Translations under genes and position numbers: made by a program | Part shown: one piece after another, positions 41,494 through 50,516 of the stretch | Layout of the letters: every line of letters begins with the position of its first letter | Numbering within the stretch: position 1 is the stretch's first letter | DNA from: Hephaestia caeni | GTDB lineage: Bacteria; Pseudomonadota; Alphaproteobacteria; Sphingomonadales; Sphingomonadaceae | Assembly: GCF_003550065.1 (NCBI RefSeq) | Contig: NZ_QXDC01000003.1 | Location: 868,001-932,000, forward strand | Reading direction: 5' to 3' | Length of the DNA stretch: 64,000 nucleotides | The notes under the pieces: generated by a model | What the model saw: the letters and a program-made list of their open reading frames with translations, nothing else | What the model was told of the DNA's origin: nothing | Databases searched by the model: none

Positions 41494-41845
41494 AGCGATA
41501 ACCCGCCCACAATAGGGCCGCACCAAGTAGCAGCCCGGCCAGCGTCAGAATTCGCATCGCGCGGGGAGTACGCACGCCGGCGCGACCGCAGTGCACCGCG
41601 CTCCTTTGTTGGCGGACCAACAATACGGCACCGACAATGAGGCAGGCTGTCCCGATCAGAAGAAGCGGCATGCGATAGGGCGCAGTGACGGCGGCGATGC
41701 CGCCGAGCCACGCGGCGCTGCCCCCGGCGGAGATGAGCAGTATCGGTAGTGCACAGCACGAAGCGACACCAAAGGCAGCGGCAAGACCAGTGAGTGTGAA
41801 CGCCGCGGCGCTGGTGCCCTTGGGCGGGGTTGGCGGTTGTGTCAC
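41486..41845 (-). CDS. merT: mercuric transport protein MerT
   Basis: A 119-residue inner-membrane protein with three hydrophobic segments. The TM1 vicinal pair Cys30-Cys31 ('GVASCCALPILLIS') receives Hg(II) for import. Only one further Cys ('AVHCGRAG') is in the loop region where MerT normally has two. GTG 41845 has AAGGAG upstream. It lies under the MerR-type promoter at 41876-41906. Neither merP nor merA follows, which is unusual for a Hg uptake gene. Confidence 0.85.
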   Translation of the reverse strand: MTQPPTPPKGTSAAAFTLTGLAAAFGVASCCALPILLISAGGSAAWLGGIAAVTAPYRMPLLLIGTACLIVGAVLLVRQQRSAVHCGRAGVRTPRAMRILTLAGLLLGAALLWAGYRYV

Positions 41846-41875
41846 GGGTCGACTCCTTGTGCCGGGTACGCGACG

Positions 41876-41906
41876 GCCCTACCATCTGTAGCGACTACAG
41901 ACTCAA
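41876..41906 (-). promoter_or_regulatory. mer operator/promoter with 19-base spacer
   Basis: On the minus strand TTGAGT (41906-41901) and TAGGGC (41881-41876) are separated by 19 bases, and the spacer contains the perfect dyad CTGTAGTCGCTACAG (41886-41900). An overlong 19-base spacer with a dyad inside is the hallmark of MerR-activated promoters. It drives merT and the GDCCVxC gene; merR reads away on the other strand. Confidence 0.88.
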
Positions 41907-41920
41907 GAGGTATTTTGACG

Positions 41921-42349
41921 ATGAGCGGAACGGGCGCGATCCAGATCGGCGAGCTCTCGCGCCGCGCCGGCTGCAACATCGAGACGATTCGCTATTATGA
42001 ACGAATCGGACTGATCCCGGCCCCGCCACGGCGAGGTCGCTTCCGCAGCTATGACAGGGAGGATGTGGCGCGCCTGGGGTTCGTGCGACGCGCCCGCGAG
42101 CTCGGGTTCACGCTCGATGAGGTGCGCGCTTTGCTACGGTTAGCGGCTGGGGGACCAGCCTCCTGCGCCGACGTACGCGATCTTGCCGCGTCGCACCTCA
42201 AGGACGTGCAAGCGCGAATCGCCGACCTCAAGCAGATGGAGCAGGTCCTTTCCGATTCGGTGAGAGCCTGCGACGCCGGCCAGGATCCCGGCTGCCCGCT
42301 GCTGCAGACGCTCCATGCCGAGACGCCGAACGCCCAAGGCCAAGGCTGA
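41921..42349 (+). CDS. merR: MerR, mercury-responsive regulator
   Basis: A 142-residue MerR-family activator. The winged helix has 'IQIGELSRRAGCNIETIRYY' and 'RFRSYDREDVARLGFVRRA'; a long dimerisation helix follows. The three Hg(II)-binding cysteines are at positions 82 ('GPASCADV'), 117 ('SVRACDAG') and 125 ('DPGCPLLQ'), as in Tn501 MerR (82, 117, 126). It therefore senses Hg(II). The start is ATG 41921 and it is divergent from merT. Confidence 0.94.
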   Translation: MSGTGAIQIGELSRRAGCNIETIRYYERIGLIPAPPRRGRFRSYDREDVARLGFVRRARELGFTLDEVRALLRLAAGGPASCADVRDLAASHLKDVQARIADLKQMEQVLSDSVRACDAGQDPGCPLLQTLHAETPNAQGQG

Positions 42350-42673
42350 CGAGCATGGATTGAATCAGCCGTAGTATCTTTCCCACCGGGGTGAAGGCAT
42401 CGTTGGGCCACCGCAGAACGCGATGTGGCACGCCTCATTGCGGGGCTTCGCGAGGGCCGCCGGAGAGCTTTTGCTCCAGCACGCTACTTATGCCTTTTAT
42501 GGCATTGCCGGGCGACGTCCTATCAAAGGGGTATGGCGAGATAGGTGAACGCCGACAGGCGCCTATTGTCGATTCTACCCTCAGCGGTGGTGAACTGGTG
42601 GTGAACTGAGCCAAAAACGCGAGAGAGTGGCCTCAGCCGCACCCTCGTAAGTCATCGATTTTCTTAGGAAACC
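42350..42673. other. spacer between merR and tRNA-Gly (island border)
   Basis: A 324-base gap. A plus-strand frame 42391-42609 ('MALPGDVLSKGYGEIGERRQ' then 'IVDSTLSGGELVVN') has no ribosome-binding site and no known domain. GGTGGTGAACT occurs twice nearly in tandem at about 42583-42607. No integrase gene is seen. Confidence 0.45.
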
Positions 42674-42748
42674 TGGAGCGGGCGAAGGGATTCGAACCCT
42701 CGACCCCAACCTTGGCAAGGTTGTGCTCTACCCCTGAGCTACGCCCGC
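42674..42748 (-). tRNA. tRNA-Gly(GCC)
   Basis: 75 bases including an encoded CCA. On the minus strand: acceptor GCGGGCG paired with CGCCCGC, D-arm GCTC/GAGC, anticodon stem CAACC/GGTTG with loop TTGCCAA (anticodon GCC), and T-arm GAGGGTTCGAATCCCTT. Its 3' end faces the accessory DNA to the left, as expected if an integrase used this gene as attachment site. Confidence 0.97.
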
Positions 42749-42953
42749 TCTTGGCGCCGGTCCGCGAGGATGCGGACCCGGGTAAGGCGGCGGCCCTAGC
42801 ATCGGCGCCGGGGGTGGGCAAGCCCCCTTGGATCAGGACTTATCAATTGCGCGGATCGTGATGGCGCCATGCGGGTTCGTGGCGCGGAAAGGGCTTGGCT
42901 ATGCGCGCTTTCGCCCCACATAAGGGCCGGACCACCGGATATGGGAGCAGATC

Positions 42954-43862
42954 TTGGCGACACTCGGCATGAGCCCGCAGGAAAATGAAGCGGTCGAGGC
43001 GTTCCGGCGCGACGTTGTCGAGCCGTCGATGACCAAGCTGGTCATCGTCGATTTCTGGGCCGAATGGTGCGGCCCGTGCAAGGCGCTCGCCCCGGTGCTG
43101 GAGAAGGTCGCGGCCGATTACGCCGACAAGGGCGTGGTGCTGGCCAAGGTCGATACCGACAAGAACCAGTTCATCGCCGCGCAATTCCAGATCAAGTCGA
43201 TCCCGACCGTCTATGCGATGTTCCAGGGCCAGCTCGTCGCCGACCTGACGCAGGCGCGCACCGAATCGCAATTGAAGGCGATGCTCGACCAGATCCTGCG
43301 CCAAGTGCCCGTCGAAAGCGCCGAATCGCAGACCGAGGCCGAACTCGAACCGCTGATCGCGATGGGCGAGCAGGTGCTGGGCGAGGATCCGGCGCGCGCG
43401 CTGTCGATCTTCGACCAGCTTATCGCGATGGCGCCCGACCACCCGGCGATCGCCTCGGGCCGCATCCGGGCGCTGATCGCGCTCGATCGCGACGACGAGG
43501 CCGAAGCGGCGATCGCGGCACTGCCCGAGGAGATCGCCGGGCTGCCCGAGATCGAGCGCGCCAAATCGGCGCTCGCGCTGAAACAGGATGCCGAGCCGGT
43601 CGAAGACCTGTCGGGCCTGCAAGCCGAGGTCGCGGCCAACCCGCAAGATCTCGACGCGCGCTACCGGCTGGCAGGCGGACAGATGGCGGCAGGCGACCGC
43701 GACGCCGCCGCCGACAACCTGCTCGCCATCATCACCGCCGAGCGCGACTGGAACGAGGGTGCGGCACGCGACCGGCTGCTCAAATTGTTCGAAGTGACCG
43801 GGCTCGAGGATCCGTGGGTTTCGGCGCAGCGGCGACGATTGTCGGCGATCCTGTTCGGATGA
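42954..43862 (+). CDS. thioredoxin-TPR co-chaperone (CnoX/YbbN-like)
   Basis: A 302-residue protein with an N-terminal thioredoxin domain (residues 10-125) and a TPR-like C-terminal half ('PARALSIFDQLIAMAPDHPA', 'EAEAAIAALPEEIAGLPE'). The active site is Cys39-Gly-Pro-Cys42 ('DFWAEWCGPCKAL'), so unlike E. coli YbbN it keeps a full redox motif. CnoX proteins combine redox rescue with holdase activity and hand clients to GroEL or DnaK. The likely start is TTG 42954 with GGGAGC upstream; ATG 42969 lacks one. Four genes in a row overlap by four bases from here. Confidence 0.88.
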   Translation: MATLGMSPQENEAVEAFRRDVVEPSMTKLVIVDFWAEWCGPCKALAPVLEKVAADYADKGVVLAKVDTDKNQFIAAQFQIKSIPTVYAMFQGQLVADLTQARTESQLKAMLDQILRQVPVESAESQTEAELEPLIAMGEQVLGEDPARALSIFDQLIAMAPDHPAIASGRIRALIALDRDDEAEAAIAALPEEIAGLPEIERAKSALALKQDAEPVEDLSGLQAEVAANPQDLDARYRLAGGQMAAGDRDAAADNLLAIITAERDWNEGAARDRLLKLFEVTGLEDPWVSAQRRRLSAILFG

Positions 43863-44488
43863 CGACGACGCGGCTCTCGGTGTTCCCGCTGCCCGGTGCG
43901 CTGTTGTTTCCGGGGATGCACCTGCCGCTCCATATTTTCGAGCCGCGCTACAAGGCAATGGTATCCGACGCGATGGCGCGCGACCGACGGATCGGCATGA
44001 TCCAGCCGCGCCCCGGCACGCTGCGCCGCGATGGCGAACCCGCGCTGTTCGACCTCGGCTGCGTCGGACGGATCGCCGAGATCGAGGCGTTGGACGAGGG
44101 CCGCTACAACCTCGTCCTGCGGGGCGTATCGCGCTTCCGCATCGTCCGCGAACTCGAGGTGACGACGCCGTTCCGCCAGGTCGAGGCCGAGTTGCTCGAC
44201 AGCGGTGACGAGGAGACCGAGATTCTCGCGCTGGGGCAGCGCGCCGCGCTCGAACTCGAATCGCGCCGCTTCGCCGATACGCAAGGCTATGCGGTCGATT
44301 GGGAAGCGGTCGGCCGGCTCGACGACGAAGCGCTGGTCAACGGCATCGCGCAGATCGCGCCGTTCGATGTCGCCGCCAAGCAGGCGCTGCTCGAATCGCC
44401 CGACCTCGCGACGCGCGCCGAACTGACCATCCAGCTCATGCAGTTCTTCGGCCGCCACGACGGCGACGACATGGTGACGCTGCAATGA
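43859..44488 (+). CDS. Lon N-terminal (LON substrate-binding) domain protein
   Basis: A 209-residue stand-alone LON domain without ATPase or protease parts. '[20 protein letters not shown]' plus '[12 protein letters not shown]' is the signature start; '[14 protein letters not shown]' and '[17 protein letters not shown]' follow. The family (YcaP/PUA-like fold) is thought to bind substrates or RNA; the function is not established. ATGA overlap with the preceding gene. Confidence 0.92.
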   Translation: MTTTRLSVFPLPGALLFPGMHLPLHIFEPRYKAMVSDAMARDRRIGMIQPRPGTLRRDGEPALFDLGCVGRIAEIEALDEGRYNLVLRGVSRFRIVRELEVTTPFRQVEAELLDSGDEETEILALGQRAALELESRRFADTQGYAVDWEAVGRLDDEALVNGIAQIAPFDVAAKQALLESPDLATRAELTIQLMQFFGRHDGDDMVTLQ

Positions 44489-44664
44489 GCGGCGCGATCG
44501 ATCCCTGGCTGCTCTCGATCCTCGTCTGCCCGGCGACGCGGACCCCGTTACGCTACGACGAGGCGCGGCAGGAACTGGTGTCGGAGGAAGCCGGCCTCGC
44601 ATATCCGATCCGCGACGGCGTGCCCGTGCTGCTGATCGAGGAAGCGCGGCGGATCGAGCAATGA
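44485..44664 (+). CDS. Trm112/UPF0434 family protein
   Basis: A 59-residue protein: '[20 protein letters not shown]', '[19 protein letters not shown]'. Trm112-like proteins act as small activators of methyltransferases in eukaryotes and archaea; bacterial members are less studied. One Cys remains of the usual zinc knuckle. It overlaps both neighbours by four bases. Confidence 0.92.
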   Translation: MSGAIDPWLLSILVCPATRTPLRYDEARQELVSEEAGLAYPIRDGVPVLLIEEARRIEQ

Positions 44665-45044
44665 GCAGCGACCGCGCGCTGACCGGCGAGTGGGACGGCA
44701 TCTTCAACTATCCGCACACGCTCCCGTCGGTCGCCTTCGGCGCGATTTTTCGCGACGACGGCGGCATGCTCTCCGGCGAAACGACCGAGACCGGTGATGG
44801 CGGGTCGCTCCATGCGTTGCTGCAAGGCACGCGGACGGGCGCAGCGATCGCGCTCGTCAAAGTCTATGACGACGGCCATCAGACGCCGATCGCCTATACC
44901 GGCACGGCAAACGACGATTCGTCCGAAATTACCGGCCGCTGGAGCATCGCCGGGCAATGGAGTGGAACCTTCATCATGGTCCGCCGCCCCGACGCGAGCG
45001 CGCAGATCGACGTGCGAATCGCGGAGATCGTTGGTCGGCCCTAG
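44661..45044 (+). CDS. conserved hypothetical protein
   Basis: A 127-residue, beta-rich protein ('[20 protein letters not shown]', '[20 protein letters not shown]', '[20 protein letters not shown]') that looks like a small lipocalin-like or calycin barrel. No named family recognised. Last gene of the four-gene operon, overlapping the end of the ubiquinone hydroxylase gene on the other strand by four bases. Confidence 0.8.
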   Translation: MSSDRALTGEWDGIFNYPHTLPSVAFGAIFRDDGGMLSGETTETGDGGSLHALLQGTRTGAAIALVKVYDDGHQTPIAYTGTANDDSSEITGRWSIAGQWSGTFIMVRRPDASAQIDVRIAEIVGRP

Positions 45045-46258
45045 ATCGCCTCACCCATCAATAGCCTGGGTAGCTCGCCCGATTCACCGCGTGCCTCCGC
45101 CATGAACCGATCTTTGAGCGGCGGGATGCGATCGACCGCGGAGATGCCGAAGCGCCGGATCGCGCTTGCCGCCTTGCCGCGTACGCCGAACAGCCGCGTC
45201 AGCCCGTCGGTGGCGGCGGCGACCATGAGATTATCGAGCCCGCGCCAGCGCTGGTAGCGGGCGAGCACCTGGGCGTCGCCAAGATCCATCCCGGTTCTTT
45301 TCGCCTCGACGAGCACCTGCGCCAGCGCGGCGGCATCGCGGAAGCCGAGGTTGAGCCCCTGCCCCGCGATCGGGTGGATGCCGTGCGCCGCATCGCCGAC
45401 CAGCGCCAACCGATCGGCGGTGATCGTCGCGGCGTGGTGGAAGCCGAGTGGATAGCTCGCGCGCGGCCTGAGGGTCGACAGCGCGCCGAGAAAGCCGCCC
45501 ATGCGCTTTTCGGCCTCGGCAAGGAAAGCGCGATCGGAGAGCTTGAGCATCCCGGCGGCGTCCTTCGCGCGCACGCTCCACACGATCGCCGAGCGGTGGC
45601 CGGCAGCGTCGTCGGGCAGCGGCAGCAGCGCAAACGGGCCGGCGGGATAGAAGATTTCGTAAGCGATATTCTCGTGCGGGCGGGCATGGTTGAACGCCGA
45701 GATGATCGCGGCGTGATCATATTGCCAGCGCGCGACCTGGATACCCGCGGCCGCGCGCGTCGGCGAATTGCGCCCCTCGGCCGCGATCAGCAGCGGCGCC
45801 GACACCGTCTCGCCGCTCGACAGCCGCGCAGTGACGCCGCCGGCCCCGCGCGCGACGTGATCGGCGCGCGTCTTCATGCGCAGATCGACATGCGCCGCGC
45901 CGCGTGCCGATTCGAACAGCGCGCGCCGCAGCAGACGGTTCTCGTACATCGTCCCCAGCGCGCCATCATCGGCATCGGGAATGAAATCGAGCTTGCCCGG
46001 CGCGAGCCCGTCGCTCACCCGGATGTGCCGGATCTCACAGCCCTTGCCGGCAAGAGCTGTGCCCACGCCGATCGCGTCGAGCATCCGCCCGCTCGCACTC
46101 GCCACCGCCGACGCGCGGCCGTCGAAACCGGGCGCCAGCATGTGATCGGGATCGGCGGGATCGACGATGATCGACGACAGGCCATGCGCATCGAGCGCGA
46201 CGCCGAGCGCACTGCCGACCAGCCCGCTGCCCAGAAGGATGACATCTGCCTGTTGCAT
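45041..46258 (-). CDS. UbiH/Coq6-family FAD-dependent ubiquinone hydroxylase
   Basis: A 405-residue flavoprotein monooxygenase of ubiquinone biosynthesis. The FAD motif is 'VILLGSGLVGSALGVAL' at the N-terminus; 'ENRLLRRALF', 'LLIAAEGRNSPTR' (DG-type motif) and 'LALVGDAAHGIHPIAGQGLN' are the class A hydroxylase signatures. Which ring position it hydroxylates (UbiH, UbiF, UbiI or the broader UbiL/UbiM) cannot be told from sequence alone. ATG 46258 is chosen because the N-terminal Rossmann strand follows at once; further upstream codons run over the start of ftsK. Confidence 0.92.
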   Translation of the reverse strand: MQQADVILLGSGLVGSALGVALDAHGLSSIIVDPADPDHMLAPGFDGRASAVASASGRMLDAIGVGTALAGKGCEIRHIRVSDGLAPGKLDFIPDADDGALGTMYENRLLRRALFESARGAAHVDLRMKTRADHVARGAGGVTARLSSGETVSAPLLIAAEGRNSPTRAAAGIQVARWQYDHAAIISAFNHARPHENIAYEIFYPAGPFALLPLPDDAAGHRSAIVWSVRAKDAAGMLKLSDRAFLAEAEKRMGGFLGALSTLRPRASYPLGFHHAATITADRLALVGDAAHGIHPIAGQGLNLGFRDAAALAQVLVEAKRTGMDLGDAQVLARYQRWRGLDNLMVAAATDGLTRLFGVRGKAASAIRRFGISAVDRIPPLKDRFMAEARGESGELPRLLMGEAI

Positions 46259-46423
46259 CGCCGTGATGTAGCCCGCCCGGTCGCGGCCTCCAACCCTCTC
46301 ATTGAGCCCGACGATCGCCGGACTCGGCCCACCGCGCGCCTTCTTGACGCCGGACTCGCAAGCGGGGACAATAGGAACATTGGGTGTACGGCCGCGCACA
46401 GGCGGCGTTTCGGGGGTCGGATC

Positions 46424-48724
46424 ATGGCCAGTCGCGCGCAACCGTCGCTGTGGCGGGAATCGGTGAAGGCGGGCGCGGCGCGTTCGGGCGCGCTGTTCGC
46501 CGCGATCGGAATCGCGCTCGTCACGCTTGCGATCGCCCTCGCGCTTGCCACCTACAATGCCGGCGATGCCGCGCTGAACACCGCCGCCGGCGGGCCGACC
46601 CGCAATCTGCTCGGCGTGCCCGGCGCCTGGGTGAGCGATCTGTTGCTGACGATCGCGGGGCCGCTGGTCGCGCTGGTGCTGCCGATCGGGCCGATCATCG
46701 CGAGCCGATTGTGGCGCGACCGGCCGATCGGCCCGTGGCGGCGGATGGTGCGCGGCACGATCGGCGGCGTCGCGCTGATGGCGATCGCGGTCGGCTTCAT
46801 ATTCGGTTCGGCGCGGATGTGGCTTCCCGCCGGATGGGGCGGGGTGATCGGCCTCGGCGTCAGCGGCTGCGCGGAATGGGCGCTGGCCTATATCGGCGAC
46901 GCGGCGATCCGCGACTGGGCCACCGGGCTGCTCGCGGCGGTGGCGGGGGTGAGCGGGCTGGTGATCTGGATCCGCAGCCTCGATCTCGACCTTGCCGACC
47001 GGCAATGGCGCCGGCGTCGCGTGCGCGACGACGATGACGGCGCGACGGCCGATGACGACATGCCCGCGTTGCGCGATTCGTTGAAGCGGACGCCGCAGCC
47101 GCGCCCGGTGGCCATTCCCGAGAGCCGCCCCGCGCCCGTCATCGCCGATCGCCAGCTTTCGCCTTCGGCAGCCGCGCGGCCCAAGGCGAAGCAGGCGTCG
47201 CTTGATCTGCGCGACAATTACCAATTGCCGCCGATCGACCTGCTCAAGGCCGCGCCCGCGACCGGCAATACGACGATCGACAAGGCCGCGCTCGAGCGCA
47301 ACGCGCGACTGCTCGAAAGCGTGCTCGACGATTTCAACGTCAAGGGATCGATCGTCGAGGTCCGCCCCGGCCCGGTGGTGACGATGTACGAACTCGAGCC
47401 GGCGTCGGGGATCAAGGCGAGCCGGGTGATCGCGCTCGCCGACGATATCGCGCGCAACATGTCGGCGGTGTCGGCGCGCGTCGCGACGATCCCGGGGCGC
47501 AGCGTGATCGGGATCGAGCTGCCCAACGTCAAGCGCGAGATGGTCAACCTGCACGAACTGGTCGCGAGCCAGAATTTCGAGGATCTGACCGCGCAACTGC
47601 CGATCATCCTCGGCAAGAATATCGCCGGCGATCCGGTGATCGCCGATCTCGCGCCGATGCCGCATCTGCTCGTCGCGGGCACCACCGGCTCGGGCAAGTC
47701 GGTGGGCTTGAACTGCATGATCCTGTCGCTGCTCTACCGGCTGACGCCCGATCAGTGCAAAATGATCATGATCGATCCCAAGATGCTCGAACTGAGCATG
47801 TACGAGGATATCCCCCACCTGCTCGCCCCCGTCGTCACCGAACCGCCCAAGGCGGTGCGGGCGCTCAAATGGGCGGTCGAACAGATGGAGGATCGCTATC
47901 GCATGATGGCCTCGGTCGGCGTGCGCAGCCTGTCATCGTTCAACGACAAGGTGAAGGCCGCCAGGGCCAAGGGCCAGCCGCTCGGCCGCAAGGTGCAGAC
48001 CGGTTACCACCCGGAGACCGGCCAGCCGGTCTATGAGGAGGAGCAGCTCGATTATCCGGTGCTGCCGCAGATCGTCGTCGTCGTCGACGAACTGGCCGAT
48101 CTGATGATGACCGCGGGCAAGGAGGTCGAATTCCTGATCCAGCGGCTCGCGCAAAAGGCGCGCGCGGCGGGCATCCACCTGATCATGGCGACGCAGCGCC
48201 CCTCGGTCGACGTCATCACCGGCGTGATCAAGGCCAATCTGCCGACGCGGATCAGCTTCCACGTCACCTCGAAGATCGATTCGCGCACCATCCTGGGCGA
48301 GCAGGGCGCCGAGCAACTGCTGGGCAAGGGCGACATGCTCTACATGCCCGGCGGCAAGCAGATCGCGCGCGTCCACGGCCCGTTCGTCTCGGACGAGGAA
48401 GTGCAGGCGGTCGCCAACCACTGGCGCGCGCAAGGGAGCCCCGATTATATCCAGTCGGTCACCGAGGAGCCCGAGGACAGCTTCGCGCTCGATGGCGCGC
48501 CGACCGGCGAGGATTCGGCCGAAGACCAGCAATACCGCCAGGCGCGCCAGCTCGTCGCCGAAAGCCAGAAGGCCTCGACCTCGTGGCTGCAACGGCAATT
48601 GCGGATCGGCTACAATTCGGCCGCGCGGCTGATCGAGCGGATGGAGAAGGAAGGGCTGGTTTCCAAACCCGATCACGTCGGCCGCCGCGAGGTGCTGATG
48701 GATCAGGACGGGCGGCCGCTCTAG
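46424..48724 (+). CDS. ftsK: DNA translocase FtsK/SpoIIIE
   Basis: A 766-residue division-site DNA pump that clears chromosomes and activates XerCD at dif. The N-terminal membrane part has four TM segments (about 22-45, 68-93, 112-130, 165-183). After a linker rich in Arg/Asp, the motor starts near 260: Walker A 'AGTTGSGKSVGLN' at 418-430, Walker B 'IVVVVDELADLMM', and 'MATQRPSVDVITGVIKANLP'. The C-terminal gamma winged helix ('SWLQRQLRIGYNSAARLIER') reads KOPS. Divergent from the ubiquinone hydroxylase. Confidence 0.96.
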   Translation: MASRAQPSLWRESVKAGAARSGALFAAIGIALVTLAIALALATYNAGDAALNTAAGGPTRNLLGVPGAWVSDLLLTIAGPLVALVLPIGPIIASRLWRDRPIGPWRRMVRGTIGGVALMAIAVGFIFGSARMWLPAGWGGVIGLGVSGCAEWALAYIGDAAIRDWATGLLAAVAGVSGLVIWIRSLDLDLADRQWRRRRVRDDDDGATADDDMPALRDSLKRTPQPRPVAIPESRPAPVIADRQLSPSAAARPKAKQASLDLRDNYQLPPIDLLKAAPATGNTTIDKAALERNARLLESVLDDFNVKGSIVEVRPGPVVTMYELEPASGIKASRVIALADDIARNMSAVSARVATIPGRSVIGIELPNVKREMVNLHELVASQNFEDLTAQLPIILGKNIAGDPVIADLAPMPHLLVAGTTGSGKSVGLNCMILSLLYRLTPDQCKMIMIDPKMLELSMYEDIPHLLAPVVTEPPKAVRALKWAVEQMEDRYRMMASVGVRSLSSFNDKVKAARAKGQPLGRKVQTGYHPETGQPVYEEEQLDYPVLPQIVVVVDELADLMMTAGKEVEFLIQRLAQKARAAGIHLIMATQRPSVDVITGVIKANLPTRISFHVTSKIDSRTILGEQGAEQLLGKGDMLYMPGGKQIARVHGPFVSDEEVQAVANHWRAQGSPDYIQSVTEEPEDSFALDGAPTGEDSAEDQQYRQARQLVAESQKASTSWLQRQLRIGYNSAARLIERMEKEGLVSKPDHVGRREVLMDQDGRPL

Positions 48725-48830
48725 ATAGGGCGGCAACCAAAGCTGAACCGTCGCGTTCTGCCCGGTTCACAGCGCGTTCAATGCGTTCCTGTAACAATCC
48801 CGGACACGTCGATTAAGGAGCATTCTCCCC

Positions 48831-49463
48831 GTGAAGGTCCGTTTTCTCGCTTTGGCCACCGCCATCGCCGCGCCGGCGATCGTCATCCCCGCCGCGACCG
48901 GGATCGCCGCGCCCGCGGCGGGCGATCTCGCCACCGTCCAGCACTATCTGGGATCGGTCGACACGATGACCGCGCATTTCACCCAGACCGACCGCGCGGG
49001 CAAGGTGCTTACCGGCACGCTGAGCCTCAAGAAGCCCGGCAAGATCCGCTTCCAGTACGAAAAGGGCGTGCCGATCCTTATCGTCGGCGACGGCAAGGCG
49101 CTGTTCTTCATCGATTATTCGGTGAACCAGGTGCAACGCTGGCCGATCGGCGATTCGCCGCTGTCGGTGCTGCTCGATCCGGGCAAGGACATGAGCAAGG
49201 TCGCGCATGTCGTACCCGGCGGCGATCCGCGGGTGATCTCGGTCGAGGCAAGCGATCCCAAGCATCCGCAATACGGCCGGATCACCTTGGTCTTCGCCCG
49301 CGACACCGGCGCGACCGGCGGGCTGACGCTCCAGGGATGGGTCGCGCTCGATTCGCAGAACAACCGCACCACGGTTCGCCTCAGCGACCAGAAGATCAAC
49401 GTGCCCGTCTCCGACAACACGTTTCGCTGGAACGATCCGCGGAGGACGACGCGCGGGCGATAA
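48831..49463 (+). CDS. lolA: outer-membrane lipoprotein carrier LolA
   Basis: A 210-residue periplasmic chaperone that shuttles lipoproteins from LolCDE to the outer membrane. Residues 1-27 are a signal peptide (MKVRFLALATAIAAPAIVIP..., ending GIAAPA). The LolA core has 'VDTMTAHFTQTDRAGKVLTG', 'LKKPGKIRFQYEKG' and 'LFFIDYSVNQVQRWP'. GTG 48831 has AAGGAG nine bases upstream. It follows ftsK, an order common in alphaproteobacteria. Confidence 0.95.
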   Translation: MKVRFLALATAIAAPAIVIPAATGIAAPAAGDLATVQHYLGSVDTMTAHFTQTDRAGKVLTGTLSLKKPGKIRFQYEKGVPILIVGDGKALFFIDYSVNQVQRWPIGDSPLSVLLDPGKDMSKVAHVVPGGDPRVISVEASDPKHPQYGRITLVFARDTGATGGLTLQGWVALDSQNNRTTVRLSDQKINVPVSDNTFRWNDPRRTTRGR

Positions 49464-49593
49464 GCGCGCCATTCATATTGGCGACAGGTTCCCGACGCTA
49501 ATAGGGGCTCGCGGATTCGGGGTGATCCGGGATTCCCCCCTGTTGCCCGGATGCTTACGCCCCGGTTCCCGCCTGCGTGACGAACGCTAGGTT

Positions 49594-49634
49594 GGCCCCC
49601 GTTCCATGCCCCCGGAGCGGGGGCCTTTCTTTTT
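49594..49634 (+). terminator. Rho-independent terminator after lolA
   Basis: GGCCCCCG (49594-49601) pairs with CGGGGGCC (49618-49625), followed by TTTCTTTTT. It lies between lolA and xthA, 130 bases after the lolA stop. Confidence 0.85.
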
Positions 49635-49721
49635 GTCGGAGAACGGTGTTTTTGTTCGGTGCGGTGCCGGCCCGCGCCCTCGCACTGGCGCGCGATGACC
49701 GATACGACTACATCGCGCGGC

Positions 49722-50516
49722 ATGGCCGACACGCTCAAGATCGTCTCCTGGAACATCAATTCGGTTCGTTTCCGTATCGAGATCGTCGAGCGCTTCCTGA
49801 AGGAAGCGCAGCCCGATATCCTCTGCCTCCAGGAAACCAAGGTTATCGACGGGGACTTCCCCGCCGCCCCGTTCCGGCGGCTGGGCTATGAGCATATCGT
49901 CCTCCACGGCCAGCGGATGCACCACGGCGTCGCGATCCTCTCACGATTGCCGATCGTCGAGGACGACCGGCTCGACTGGCAGGCGAACGGCGAGGCACGG
50001 CATATCGGCGTGCGGCTGCCGAACGGGATGCGGATCGAGAATGTCTATGTGCCCGCCGGCGGCGACATCCCCGATCGCACGCTCAACCCCAAATTCGGGC
50101 AGAAGCTCGATTTCGTCGAGCGGATGACGCGCTGGTCCGAGACGCTCGCGGTGCCCACCCTGCTCGTCGGGGATTTCAATATCGCGCCGCTTCCCAGCGA
50201 TGTCTGGGGCCACAAGCAATTGCTGAAGGTCGTCAGCCACACGCCCATCGAAGTCGATGCGCTGGATGCGCTCAAGGCCAGCAATTCGTGGGTCGATCTC
50301 GGCCGCCATTTCCATCCCGCGCCCGCGCGGCTTCACACCTGGTGGAGCTATCGCTCGCCCGACTGGACCAGGAACGATCGCGGCCGCCGCCTCGATCATA
50401 TGTGGGCGACGCGCGAGATTGCCGACAAGGCCGTGGCACACCACGTCTTCGAGGATTGCCGAAGCTGGCTGAAGCCATCGGACCATGTGCCGATCATGAC
50501 CGAGTTCACTGCATGA
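49722..50516 (+). CDS. xthA: exodeoxyribonuclease III
   Basis: AP endonuclease/3' exonuclease of base excision repair, 264 residues. All metal and catalytic motifs of the ExoIII family are present: '[10 protein letters not shown]', 'ILCLQETK' (metal Glu), '[20 protein letters not shown]', '[10 protein letters not shown]' and the catalytic 'KPSDHVPIM' near the end, with 'RRLDHMWAT' before it. ATG 49722 is chosen because homologues begin within two or three residues of the first strand; ATG 49695 is possible. The stop overlaps ribA as ATGA. Confidence 0.94.
   Translation: MADTLKIVSWNINSVRFRIEIVERFLKEAQPDILCLQETKVIDGDFPAAPFRRLGYEHIVLHGQRMHHGVAILSRLPIVEDDRLDWQANGEARHIGVRLPNGMRIENVYVPAGGDIPDRTLNPKFGQKLDFVERMTRWSETLAVPTLLVGDFNIAPLPSDVWGHKQLLKVVSHTPIEVDALDALKASNSWVDLGRHFHPAPARLHTWWSYRSPDWTRNDRGRRLDHMWATREIADKAVAHHVFEDCRSWLKPSDHVPIMTEFTA

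Noticed and set aside
42350..42673. Integrase remnant between merR and tRNA-Gly
   Set aside because: Frames here show no tyrosine-recombinase motifs (R..H-x-x-R..Y).
42700..42722. tRNA read with anticodon GGC (Ala)
   Set aside because: The anticodon arm is nearly palindromic; reading the correct (minus) strand gives loop TTGCCAA, anticodon GCC, and Gly-type acceptor GCGGGCG with discriminator T.
45374..46423. Plus-strand extension of ftsK over 1 kb upstream
   Set aside because: Mirror of the ubiquinone hydroxylase gene; FtsK's first TM segment follows the ATG at 46424.
46259..47818. Long minus-strand open frame extending the ubiquinone hydroxylase far upstream across ftsK
   Set aside because: It is a GC-rich mirror of ftsK codons; the Rossmann strand of the hydroxylase starts at 46258 and the upstream part has no domain and biased Arg/His/Asp composition.
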